Shown: positions 32,818-40,807 of the stretch, in pieces | How the letters are laid out: each line of letters starts with the position of its first letter | Numbering within the stretch: position 1 is the first letter of the stretch | Assembly: GCF_021298855.1 (NCBI RefSeq) | Contig: NZ_JAJTHI010000068.1 | Span: forward strand, 1-58,686 | From: Gemmatimonas sp. | GTDB lineage: Bacteria; Gemmatimonadota; Gemmatimonadetes; Gemmatimonadales; Gemmatimonadaceae | Direction: 5' to 3' | Length of the DNA: 58,686 nt | Notes under the pieces: model-generated | Seen by the model: the letters and a program-made list of their open reading frames with translations, nothing else | Told to the model about the DNA's origin: nothing | Database searches by the model: none | Position numbers and translations under genes: made by a program

Positions 32818-33906
32818 GTGTTCTCCACCTGCATTCACTGCACCGGCGATCTGGGCCGCAACGAGGCCTTCGAGACCTTTCCCGTGGGCTCCAGGCTGGC
32901 CTACGACGGCCGGCAGGGGCGCCTCTGGGTGGTGTGCCGTGGGTGTGGCCGTTGGAACCTCTCGCCGCTCGAAGAACGCTGGGAGGCCATCGAGGCCATG
33001 GAGGCGCGCTTTCGCGATACCCGGCTGCGGGTGAGCACCGACCACGTGGGGCTGGCCCGCCTGCGGGAGGGCATCGACCTCATTCGCATCGGTGAGCCAC
33101 AGCGGCCGGAAATGGCGGCGTGGCGCTATGGCGATCAGTTCGGGAAGCGTCGCCAGCGGCAGCTGCTGGTTACCGGGGCGGTGGTGGGGAGCGCCACGGC
33201 CATCATCGGCGGGGTCATCGCCCTGGGGGCCAGCGTGGGCAGCTTCGCCGGGATCTATGCCAATGGCCAGCTCTGGGACAGCCTCATTCACGGCCGGCAG
33301 AGCAAGTCCATTGGCCGCGTAGCGCTGCCCGACGGTCGTCTGGTGGAGTTGCAGCGTCGGCACGCCCGCATGAGCGCCTTCGTGCGCGAGAGCAGCCATT
33401 CACCGCTCCAGTTGCGCGTCGAGCATGCTGCGGGCTCGAGTATCGTCACGGGTGACGACGCCATGCGCATTGCCGCCCGCCTCATGCCCACGGTCAACCG
33501 CTTCGGCGGCTCGCCCAAACAGGTACAGGAGGCCGTTGAGTTGCTGGATGAGGCAGGCGATCCCTACGCGGTGCTGCTGCAGGTACAGCGGCGCAGCGGC
33601 TGGGTGCCCGGCCACGATGAGTGGGGCAAGGGCAGTTTCTGGGAAGGAAAGAACAACCGGAAGATGGTGCACAAGATCCCGGGGGCCCTGCACACGCTCG
33701 CGCCGCGCGACCGCCTCGCCATTGAAATGGCGTTGCACGAAGAGCAGGAACGCCGTGCCATGGAGGGGGAACTGCAGCTGCTCGAGCAGGCATGGCGCGA
33801 AGCGGAGGAGATTGCGAAGATCGCCGACGACATGTTCACGCCGGCTGCGGTCGAATCACGTCTCGAGACGCTGCGAGGGAAGAACGCGTCGGAGCCCACG
33901 GCGTAA
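32818..33906 (+). CDS. zinc-ribbon membrane protein, hypothetical
   Basis: 362 residues, GTG start, because the first conserved-looking feature (MFSTCIHCTGDLG) begins there. Two CxxC pairs (CIHC and CRGC, residues 5-8 and 41-44) form a likely zinc ribbon. One or two hydrophobic segments follow at about residues 118-145 (LLVTGAVVGSATAIIGGVIALGASVGSF). The C-terminal half is soluble and charged, with a helical end rich in Glu and Arg (residues about 300-350). No recognised family. The position behind a repeat-rich spacer says nothing about role. Confidence 0.6.
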   Translation: MFSTCIHCTGDLGRNEAFETFPVGSRLAYDGRQGRLWVVCRGCGRWNLSPLEERWEAIEAMEARFRDTRLRVSTDHVGLARLREGIDLIRIGEPQRPEMAAWRYGDQFGKRRQRQLLVTGAVVGSATAIIGGVIALGASVGSFAGIYANGQLWDSLIHGRQSKSIGRVALPDGRLVELQRRHARMSAFVRESSHSPLQLRVEHAAGSSIVTGDDAMRIAARLMPTVNRFGGSPKQVQEAVELLDEAGDPYAVLLQVQRRSGWVPGHDEWGKGSFWEGKNNRKMVHKIPGALHTLAPRDRLAIEMALHEEQERRAMEGELQLLEQAWREAEEIAKIADDMFTPAAVESRLETLRGKNASEPTA

Positions 33907-34008
33907 CGGAGACACGGAGACACGGAGACCTCATCAGCTTTTTCGGTAGTTCTCCGTGACTCCGTGACTCCGTGGCTCTGTGGCCTCCGACGAGCAGTTC
34001 TCCCCGCC
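33905..34008. repeat. CACGGAGA palindromic element, GxxExxY-flank relative
   Basis: Arms 33906-33928 and 33951-33973 are inverse copies at 21 of 23 positions (ACGGAGACACGGAG type). The right end CCTCCGACGAGC (33984-33995), followed by a CCCCGCC tail, matches the sequence beside the right GxxExxY repeat. It fills the spacer between two convergent genes. Confidence 0.7.
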
Positions 34009-34649
34009 TAGCCCCGCACCACACTCCGTAGCAGGGCCCGCACCGGCGCCGCATCGGCACCGTGCACCGCGAGCGGCGGCGCCAGCAGCTCGTACGCACC
34101 AACCGGCACGTCGCGCAGGTCGAGGTTCTCCAGCACGAAGGCGTTGCGCCCCAGCAGCGCGTGGTGCACATCGAGCGTCTTGCTCTCCCGCCGGTCCACG
34201 CTGGGCGCGTCCACGCCCCACAGTCGCAGCCCCTGATGGGCCAACCACTCGGCGGCATCGGGGGTCAGGCACGGCCAGTCGGCGGGAAACGCGCCGCTTG
34301 CCACCGTGCAGCCCGTGCGAAGCAGCACACGCAGCGGCACGATGCCGCCCAGCAGATCGATCACGTGCATGACCTCGAGATCCTGCGTGATCGGCCAGTC
34401 GGAGGGCAGCGTCACCACGCGAGCCGGTCCCACGAAGGCCTCCAGTTCGAGGGCCTCCGACCCCGGCCACGCCGAGTGCACGTGCAGCGGGGCATCGGCG
34501 TGCGTGCCCACATGAAAGCTCGTGGTAATGGCCGCGAGGTTCACGCTCTCGCCGGTCTCCCGCCGGCAGGTCCAGCCGCAATGAAAGGGCTGGTCACCCG
34601 GCCACTCGGGGGTGGCCTGGCTCAGGGGAATGGAGATATCGTGCAGCAT
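34008..34649 (-). CDS. cyclase family protein (kynurenine formamidase-like)
   Basis: 213 residues from ATG 34649, a length typical of KynB. Metal-dependent hydrolase fold with the conserved HVGTHADAPLH motif at about residues 48-58, preceded by MLHDISIPLSQATPEWPGD; other blocks are TGCTVASGAFPADWPCLTPDAAEWLA and GLRLWGVDAPSVD. KynB hydrolyses N-formylkynurenine in tryptophan breakdown, but no other kynurenine gene is near, so the substrate is uncertain. It lies 16 bp after bshB1, same strand. Confidence 0.85.
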   Translation of the reverse strand: MLHDISIPLSQATPEWPGDQPFHCGWTCRRETGESVNLAAITTSFHVGTHADAPLHVHSAWPGSEALELEAFVGPARVVTLPSDWPITQDLEVMHVIDLLGGIVPLRVLLRTGCTVASGAFPADWPCLTPDAAEWLAHQGLRLWGVDAPSVDRRESKTLDVHHALLGRNAFVLENLDLRDVPVGAYELLAPPLAVHGADAAPVRALLRSVVRG

Positions 34650-34665
34650 GGGCGGCCGGGTCCGG

Positions 34666-35385
34666 TCAGAAGGTGGAGACGCCCAGTGACGTGACGTCGG
34701 ACACGGCCATCGTTTCATCCGTGAAGAACGGCTCGCCGTACCGGGTGCGGATGAGTGAGCCGTAGTGGGCAGCGTGATGGCGCACGATGTCGTACAACGG
34801 CTCGCCATTCGGGTACACCTCACCGGCCTGCGTCAGCCCGTCGAATTGCGAGCCATACACCCTGATGGCCTCCAGCTTGCGCTCGAACTGCGCGCTGATG
34901 TCCACCACGAAGGTGGGCTTGGTGTAATCCTCGCGGTACGTGATCACGTGCAGCAGCTTGAACGGACGGAACGCGTCGTGATCACCGGGGGCATACTTGC
35001 GCAGCCCCGCCAGGAAGCAGGCGTCGCGTACCAGTTCGGTGGTCCGACGATGATCCGGATGCCGTCCGCGTGGCGCGGGGGCAATGACCACCCGCGGCCG
35101 CAGCCGCCGAATGACCTGAACCAGCGCGGCCCGCGTCTGCTCGTCGTTGGTGATGCCGGCGTCGGGCAGTCCGAGGTTCTCGCGCACGTGCACGCCCATG
35201 AGTTCCCGCGCCGACTCGGCTTCCTGCGCGCGCAACGCCGCCGACCCGCGCGTCCCCATTTCTCCCTGCGTGAGGTCGACTATGCCCACCCGCTTGCCGT
35301 CATCAACGGCCTTGATGAGGGTGCCACCGCAGGTGAGCTCCACGTCGTCGCGATGCGGTCCGATCGCCAGCAGGTCGAGTGTCAT
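34666..35385 (-). CDS. bshB1: bacillithiol biosynthesis deacetylase BshB1 (PIG-L family)
   Basis: 239 residues. Zinc-dependent deacetylase: LLAIGPHRDDVELTCGGTL holds the HxDD site (here PHRDDVE), with the third ligand in PRGRHPDHRRTTELV. LTQGEMGTRGSAALRAQEAESA is typical of the BshB1 branch, which makes glucosaminyl-malate for bacillithiol. The DinB/YfiT-family protein at 3156 could be a user of that thiol. bshA and bshC are not in the window. Probably cotranscribed with the cyclase-family gene. Confidence 0.88.
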   Translation of the reverse strand: MTLDLLAIGPHRDDVELTCGGTLIKAVDDGKRVGIVDLTQGEMGTRGSAALRAQEAESARELMGVHVRENLGLPDAGITNDEQTRAALVQVIRRLRPRVVIAPAPRGRHPDHRRTTELVRDACFLAGLRKYAPGDHDAFRPFKLLHVITYREDYTKPTFVVDISAQFERKLEAIRVYGSQFDGLTQAGEVYPNGEPLYDIVRHHAAHYGSLIRTRYGEPFFTDETMAVSDVTSLGVSTF

Positions 35386-35389
35386 GCCG

Positions 35390-35471
35390 AAGCATGCGTG
35401 ATGCGCTCACCACACGCCAGCGTCACGTCGGTCTGGCACCGCTGGTGAGCGGATCCACTACGCACATGCTT
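35390..35471. promoter_or_regulatory. imperfect palindrome upstream of bshB1
   Basis: AAGCATGCGTG (35390-35400) and CGCACATGCTT (35461-35471) face each other, with inner GCTCACC/GGTGAGC and CCAGCG/CGCTGG arms. It covers the bshB1 promoter side of the 256-bp spacer. It may be an operator or a structured leader; no known consensus is recognised. Confidence 0.35.
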
Positions 35472-35529
35472 GTCCGCGCGACCCCGGCCGTTGCCGGAGG
35501 TGCCTCGCAGCCGTACGAGATGTCGCCAC

Positions 35530-35635
35530 CGCCCCTCCGGCCTCGGACCGCCGAGGACTTCCGGCTTCCGACCTCGGACATGAACCCGGCCTCCGACCTC
35601 GGGTCATCGGAGAATCCGAACATCCGAATAGTGCC
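35530..35635. repeat. low-complexity palindromic patch (TCCGAGGTCGG family)
   Basis: Runs of CTCCGACCTCGG-type words with an inverted relation to those at 32530-32755 (shared CCGGAAGTCCTC and CGGAGGCCGGG on the opposite strand). It ends just before the hemG stop codon. Confidence 0.6.
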
Positions 35636-35641
35636 GCCCAG

Positions 35642-37117
35642 TTACCCCGCGCGCGCCAGATACGCCGCCACGCGCTCGGCGACCTGCTGTCCGCTGGCCA
35701 CGCAGTCGCCCACCGATACGCCGTTGCGGTAGTTCCCCGACAGGTAGAGTCCCGGATTCTGCGCCTCCGTGGCGTCGGCCGCATCCTTCACGGCCTGATA
35801 CCCCACCGTGTACTGCGGAATGGCGCGCGACCAGTACACGTGCTTGGCGAACACCGGCTCGCCCTGCACGCCGAGCAACTGCCGCAGGTCGAGCAGGACG
35901 CGCTCCACGAGCAGGTCCGTGTCTTCGCGCGCGCGCTCGGCTTGACGCGCGCCACCCACGAAGCAGGTGATGGTGACGCAATCGTCCGGGGCGCGCCCCG
36001 GGAACAGCGACGAGCTGAACAGCGCCCCCAGCAGTGTGCGTCGTTCAGTCGCTGGAATGAGCACGCCGAACCCGTCCAGCGGGTGCTGCACATCGGCCCG
36101 GAGAAACCCCAGTGTGAGTGTGCTCACGGGCGGGTACTCCACGCGCTCGATGGGCGCTGAGAAGCGGCGCATGGCGGCCGGCAGCTCCATGGCGGCCAGC
36201 ACATGCGCGGGCGTCGCCATGACCACGGCGTCCACCAGCCGCGAGCGAGAGGCGCCGTCCTGGCCGGCATCCACCACCCAGCGCGCATCCTGGCGATGGA
36301 CCAGCCGCACCGGGCATCCGAGGCGCAACGTGCCCGCAAGCGAGGCTTCGAGCGCGTCGGTGAGCGTCTGCATCCCATCGACGAAGCTGATGAGCCGTGC
36401 GCGGGCCGGCGGCGAGGACATGAGATGCCCCGTGTTGCCGTCGGTGGCGCGTTCGCTCGCGCCGGGCTGCTGCCGACGCTGCGCCATGAGCCCCTTGGAA
36501 AGCGAGCCGTACTGGCGTTCGAGCTCGGCCACCCGCGGGAAGGCGTGGGCCATGCTCAGCGTTTCCGGATCACCCGCGAAGATCCCCGAAATGAAGGGAT
36601 CCACGGCGTAGTCAAGCACCTCCCGTCCAAGTCGGCGGCGGACAAAGCTCGCGATCGACTCGTCGCTGTCCTGCGTACGGGTCCGCACGAGTGGCTCGAG
36701 CAGCACCCGCAGCTTTGCCTTGAGCGAGAGCAGGGGCGTGCCCAGCATGGCGCCGGGCGTGAGCGGAAACGGCAGCAGCCGCCCATCGCGCACCACGTAG
36801 CGGCGATTGGCGCCGGGAACGGCCTCCACCACGTCATTCGTGAGGTCGAGCTGCTCGATGAGCGCCTCGACCGGACCGGAGGTGACGAACGAGTTGGGGC
36901 CATGCTCCGCCAGAAACCCATCCGCATGGGTGGTGCGAATGGCGCCACCGGCATGCCCGCTCGCTTCGTAGAGCGTGACATTGACACCGCGCCGGCGCAG
37001 TTCGTACGCCGCCACCAATCCGGTAATGCCCGCGCCGACGACGGCAACGGAGCGGCTCTCGCCCCCCTCGCCCTCAATCGGCGGCACGTGGCCGACCCAG
37101 TCTGCGAGCACCCGCAT
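35642..37117 (-). CDS. hemG: protoporphyrinogen oxidase (HemY-type)
   Basis: 491 residues. FAD flavoprotein that oxidises protoporphyrinogen IX to protoporphyrin IX with O2, at the inner membrane. FAD motif VAVVGAGITGLVAAYELRRRGVNVTLYEAS after a 23-residue N-terminus, FLAEHGPNSFV, DYAVDPFISGIFAGDP, and C-terminal GLYLSGNYRNGVSVGDCVASG. It starts 3 bp after hemF, so it is the last gene of the hemE-hemF-hemG unit. The product is the branch point for Mg insertion by BchH. Confidence 0.92.
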   Translation of the reverse strand: MRVLADWVGHVPPIEGEGGESRSVAVVGAGITGLVAAYELRRRGVNVTLYEASGHAGGAIRTTHADGFLAEHGPNSFVTSGPVEALIEQLDLTNDVVEAVPGANRRYVVRDGRLLPFPLTPGAMLGTPLLSLKAKLRVLLEPLVRTRTQDSDESIASFVRRRLGREVLDYAVDPFISGIFAGDPETLSMAHAFPRVAELERQYGSLSKGLMAQRRQQPGASERATDGNTGHLMSSPPARARLISFVDGMQTLTDALEASLAGTLRLGCPVRLVHRQDARWVVDAGQDGASRSRLVDAVVMATPAHVLAAMELPAAMRRFSAPIERVEYPPVSTLTLGFLRADVQHPLDGFGVLIPATERRTLLGALFSSSLFPGRAPDDCVTITCFVGGARQAERAREDTDLLVERVLLDLRQLLGVQGEPVFAKHVYWSRAIPQYTVGYQAVKDAADATEAQNPGLYLSGNYRNGVSVGDCVASGQQVAERVAAYLARAG

Positions 37118-37120
37118 GGT

Positions 37121-38119
37121 TCACGCTCCAGCGACGTCCGTAACCCAGTCGCGTGGCTCGAGCATTGCCAGAAGCCGCGCTTCGAAGGAATCGGGGGAAT
37201 AGCGGGGGGCGTACTGCCACATGGCCAGCGGCGGGAGACTCATGAGCACGCTCTCGACGCGTGCATTCGTTTGCAGGCCGAAGGTCGTACCCCGATCATG
37301 CACAAGGTTGAACTCCACGTAGCGGCCGCGCCGCACGAGCTGGAACTCCCGCTCCGCTTCGCTGAACGGTTCATTCCGGCGCCGATCGACGATGGGCTCA
37401 TACGCCTGTCGCAGAACCCGGGCCACATCGGTCACGAACGCCTGCGTCGCGTCATGGTCGAGGCCATAGCCCTCGGTGTCGGCGCGCAGATGATCGAAGA
37501 AGATGCCGCCCACACCGCGCGCCTCGTTGTCGCGGTGCGTATTCACGAAGTACTCATCGCACCACCGCTTGAAGGCGGGATAGAGCGCGGGATGGTGCCG
37601 GGCGCACATGTCACGCAGCGCCATGTGGAAGGTGCGGGCGTCACTTGCGTGCGGATAGAACGGCGTGAGATCGGTGCCCCCACCGAACCAGCAGTCCGTG
37701 ATCTGGCCGGCCTCGTCGGTGAGCTCGAAGTAGCGCACGTTGAGGTGCACCGTGGGCACCTTCGGGTTGCGTGGGTGCACCACGAGGCTCACGCCTGTCG
37801 CAAAGAAGTGCGTGCTGCCGGTTGCCGCGCCGCGGCCGCCCAGACGGGCCGCCGCCGCCGGCGGCAGCACCCCCATCACCGCCGAACGGTTGATGCCGGC
37901 CTTTTCGAACGTCACGCCGTCGGTCATGACGCGCGCGACGCCGCCCCCGCCGCCGGGACGCTCCCAGCGATCCTCGGTGAAGGTCCCGCCCCGATCGAGC
38001 CGGCCGAAGAATGACGTGAGCTCATCGTGCAGCCCCGCGATCCAGCGGGTGATGTCGCTGCGCCGATTGCCGCTGGCGGGCACGGTCGGCGCGTCCTCGA
38101 GCGGAGTCGCCACGGTCAC
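37121..38119 (-). CDS. hemF: oxygen-dependent coproporphyrinogen III oxidase
   Basis: 332 residues. Decarboxylates two propionates of coproporphyrinogen III with O2. Family blocks: GGGGGVARVMTDGVTFEKAGINRSAV, HPRNPKVPTVHLNVRYFEL, WFGGGTDLTPFYP, RGVGGIFFDHL and RRGRYVEFNLVHDRGTTFGLQT. GTG start overlaps the hemE stop by 4 bp (GTGA). An N-terminal tail of about 20 residues is not conserved. Use of the O2-dependent enzyme agrees with acsF and hemG in an aerobic pathway. Confidence 0.95.
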   Translation of the reverse strand: MTVATPLEDAPTVPASGNRRSDITRWIAGLHDELTSFFGRLDRGGTFTEDRWERPGGGGGVARVMTDGVTFEKAGINRSAVMGVLPPAAAARLGGRGAATGSTHFFATGVSLVVHPRNPKVPTVHLNVRYFELTDEAGQITDCWFGGGTDLTPFYPHASDARTFHMALRDMCARHHPALYPAFKRWCDEYFVNTHRDNEARGVGGIFFDHLRADTEGYGLDHDATQAFVTDVARVLRQAYEPIVDRRRNEPFSEAEREFQLVRRGRYVEFNLVHDRGTTFGLQTNARVESVLMSLPPLAMWQYAPRYSPDSFEARLLAMLEPRDWVTDVAGA

Positions 38120-39207
38120 GGGACCTCCGCGAGTTGGCGGAACGGCGCGCTCGCCTGATATGCCGCCACTCGTTCTTCAGTCCACTCCCATTCCTTCACG
38201 GCATTGATGAACGCCCGCGCGTGGTCGGGCTTCATGTCGGGGAGGATGCCGTGGCCGAGGTTGGCCACATGTCCCACAGGCCCGAAGCCGGCAATCATCT
38301 CGTGCGTGCGACGGCGGATTTCGGCGGGCGGAGCGTACAGCGCGCAGGGGTCGAGATTGCCCTGCAGCGCCACGTTGAACGGATCGGTCTGCCGACGCGC
38401 GTCCTGTGGCGCGGTGTGCCAGTCGACCCCAATGGCATCGGCCTGCGTCGCCGCGGCGATTTCGCTCAGTGCCCATCCGCCACCGGGGGCAAAGACGATG
38501 ACGGGTACACCCGCTTCACGGGCCCGCAGCGCCGCCTTGGCCAGGTAGGGGAGGGAGAAGGTGCGGAACTCGTCGGGGCCCAGCGCGCCGGCCCACGATT
38601 CGAACAACTGCACCACCTGGGCCCCCGCCGCCACCTGCGCCACGAGAAAATCGCCCACCGCCGTGGCCAGACGATCGAGCAGCGCGTGCGCGAGGGCCGG
38701 CTGCTCGAAGAGCATCTTCTTGGCCACCGCGAACTGCTTGGTGCCCTTGCCTTCCACCATGTACGCCGCCAGGGTCCACGGCGCCCCGGCAAAACCAATG
38801 AGCGGCACGCGACCGTTGAGTGCGCGACGGGTCATCCGCAACGCCTCGAGCATGTAGCCGAGCTGATCTTCCGGATCGACTGCACGCAGGCGCTCCAGAT
38901 CCTGCTGCGAACGAATCGGGGACGGGAACTGCGGCCCGACGCCCTCATCGAGCGTGAGGTGCATCCCCATGGCCTCGGGGATCACCAGGATGTCACTGAA
39001 GATGATCGCCGCGTCCACTCCCACGAGATCGATCGGCTGCAGCGTGACCTCCGTGGCCAGCTCGGGCGTGCGGCACATCGTGAGGAAGTCGCTCTTCGCG
39101 CGCACGGCGCGGTACTCGGCGAGATACCGTCCGGCCTGGCGCATCATCCACACCGGGGGGCGCTCGACGGATTCGCGGCGCAGCGCGCGCAACAACAGGT
39201 CGTTCAT
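38116..39207 (-). CDS. hemE: uroporphyrinogen decarboxylase
   Basis: 363 residues. Converts uroporphyrinogen III to coproporphyrinogen III. RPPVWMMRQAGRYLAEYR at the N-terminus, SDILVIPEAMGM, IGFAGAPWTLAAYMVEG, GVDWHTAPQDARRQ, LQGNLDPCALYAP, and NLGHGILPDMKPDHARAF are all typical. It starts 120 bp after hemA; that spacer has a TATACC on the coding strand at 39287-39282 but no -35, so a separate promoter is uncertain. Overlaps hemF. Confidence 0.95.
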   Translation of the reverse strand: MNDLLLRALRRESVERPPVWMMRQAGRYLAEYRAVRAKSDFLTMCRTPELATEVTLQPIDLVGVDAAIIFSDILVIPEAMGMHLTLDEGVGPQFPSPIRSQQDLERLRAVDPEDQLGYMLEALRMTRRALNGRVPLIGFAGAPWTLAAYMVEGKGTKQFAVAKKMLFEQPALAHALLDRLATAVGDFLVAQVAAGAQVVQLFESWAGALGPDEFRTFSLPYLAKAALRAREAGVPVIVFAPGGGWALSEIAAATQADAIGVDWHTAPQDARRQTDPFNVALQGNLDPCALYAPPAEIRRRTHEMIAGFGPVGHVANLGHGILPDMKPDHARAFINAVKEWEWTEERVAAYQASAPFRQLAEVP

Positions 39208-39327
39208 ACAGAGGGGAGTAGCGGGCTCGGAAAGCCCGGGTGAACTCGGGCTGCCGGGAGCCGGGCAACTCGAATGCCAAAGGTATACGGCGGCGCGCGA
39301 CCGTGCGGCCGGGCGCCACCCGCAGGG

Positions 39328-40782
39328 TCAGCCGAACTGGCGGGACGCGACCAGCGGCGCAGCTTCGTGGGCTGCCGCGACCGGCGATGGCACCGTGGCC
39401 GGGGAACCGGCCGGGACCACGCGCGGCCGTACCCGAGGCGCCGGAGCGGCGGGGGCTGGCGGCGTCGGGGCGGGAGCGGCCACGGCCCGGTGCGTGCCGC
39501 TGCGGCGCGTGTCCGTGGCCCCGGCGCCGCCGCTGGGCGCAAACATCTCGAGCAGCATCATCGCGTGCTGGTCGAGCGGCTCCCCGCGCTGCACGGCACG
39601 TCGGAGCGCCGCCATGGGGCCGGCAAGCAGCTTGGCCACAATGCGCGAGGCCGCCTTCTCGGCGACGCTGTCGTCCTTCGAGTGGAAGGCCACTTCGCGG
39701 CGGGCCACATCTTCCAGCGCGGCCCGCAGCGGCTGGATGGCGTCACGCGCGGGCATCGTGGCCAGCCATGCCATGAACGCGTCGGTCTCCCCGGCGCAGA
39801 TCGTTTCCGCGTGCGGCACCGCATCCCGGCGCATCGTTTCGGCCGACAGCAGCGGCTGGTGCAGCGTATCGAGATCGATGAGCGTGATGCCGCTCTCGGA
39901 CGTCACCGCCGGGTCGATGTTGCGCGGCACGCTGAGGTCCATCATGAGCAGGGCATAGCCGGTGGCCGCGCACGCCTCGCGGGCGCGGTGCAGCGCTGCC
40001 GCCTCGATTACCGGTACCTCGCTGCCGGTCGCCACGATCACCACGTCGGCCATCGCCGCTTCCACATGCAGCGCGTCCCAGGTGGAGGCGCGGCCGCCTA
40101 CCATGCCGGCCAGGCTCGCCGCATTCTCGTAGGTACGATTCACCACCACGATGTCGCGGGCGCCCAGTTTGTGCAGCTGCTTGGCAGCGCGCGCTCCGGT
40201 CTTGCCGGCACCGATCACCACACAGCGTGCGTTTTCGAGATTGCCGAAACGCTGCGAGGCGGTAATGGCCGCCTCGGCGCCCACGGAATTGCGCCCCGCC
40301 GTGAGCGACGTTTCCGTCTGCACCCGCTTGCCGGCGCGGAGCGCCGTTTCGAACAGGCGATGCAGCACCGGGCCTGCCGCCTGGCCACGCGAGGCACGCT
40401 TGTACGCCGCCTTGAGCTGGCCCAGGATCTGCCCGTCGCCGAGGACCTGCGACTCGAGACCGGAGGCGATGCGAATGACATGCTCGGCAGCGTCACGTCC
40501 CTCGCGGCGCGTGGCCGTGGTGAGCAGCTGGTCGCCCTCGGTGCGCGTGCGCATCCAGCGGCGCGCCAGCACCTGCACGGAGCGCTCGATCACCTGCGGC
40601 TCGTCGCTGTCGACCCACGCGTACAGCTCGGTGCGATTGCACGTGGAGATGAGCGCGGATTCGGTGATCACTTCGGTGCGCGCCGTGCGGTACAACTGCG
40701 TGAGGCGCTCCTCGGAGAGATGGAAGCGCTCACGCGTGGCCACATCGGCGTGGCGGAAGTCGATGGCGATCGAGATCAGCAT
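39328..40782 (-). CDS. hemA: glutamyl-tRNA reductase
   Basis: 484 residues from ATG 40782. First committed step of the C5 pathway: reduces glutamyl-tRNA to glutamate-1-semialdehyde with NADPH. Catalytic STCNRTELYAW with Cys49, GLESQVLGDGQILGQLKAAY, NADPH site VVIGAGKTGARAAKQL, and DLSVPRNIDP. The usual enzyme ends near residue 415; a low-complexity tail (about 413-484) rich in Ala and Pro follows. It is 25 bp behind bchP, so tetrapyrrole entry is tied to bacteriochlorophyll genes. Confidence 0.93.
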   Translation of the reverse strand: MLISIAIDFRHADVATRERFHLSEERLTQLYRTARTEVITESALISTCNRTELYAWVDSDEPQVIERSVQVLARRWMRTRTEGDQLLTTATRREGRDAAEHVIRIASGLESQVLGDGQILGQLKAAYKRASRGQAAGPVLHRLFETALRAGKRVQTETSLTAGRNSVGAEAAITASQRFGNLENARCVVIGAGKTGARAAKQLHKLGARDIVVVNRTYENAASLAGMVGGRASTWDALHVEAAMADVVIVATGSEVPVIEAAALHRAREACAATGYALLMMDLSVPRNIDPAVTSESGITLIDLDTLHQPLLSAETMRRDAVPHAETICAGETDAFMAWLATMPARDAIQPLRAALEDVARREVAFHSKDDSVAEKAASRIVAKLLAGPMAALRRAVQRGEPLDQHAMMLLEMFAPSGGAGATDTRRSGTHRAVAAPAPTPPAPAAPAPRVRPRVVPAGSPATVPSPVAAAHEAAPLVASRQFG

Positions 40783-40807
40783 CGGGGAGGGGATGCGGAG
40801 ACGGTGA

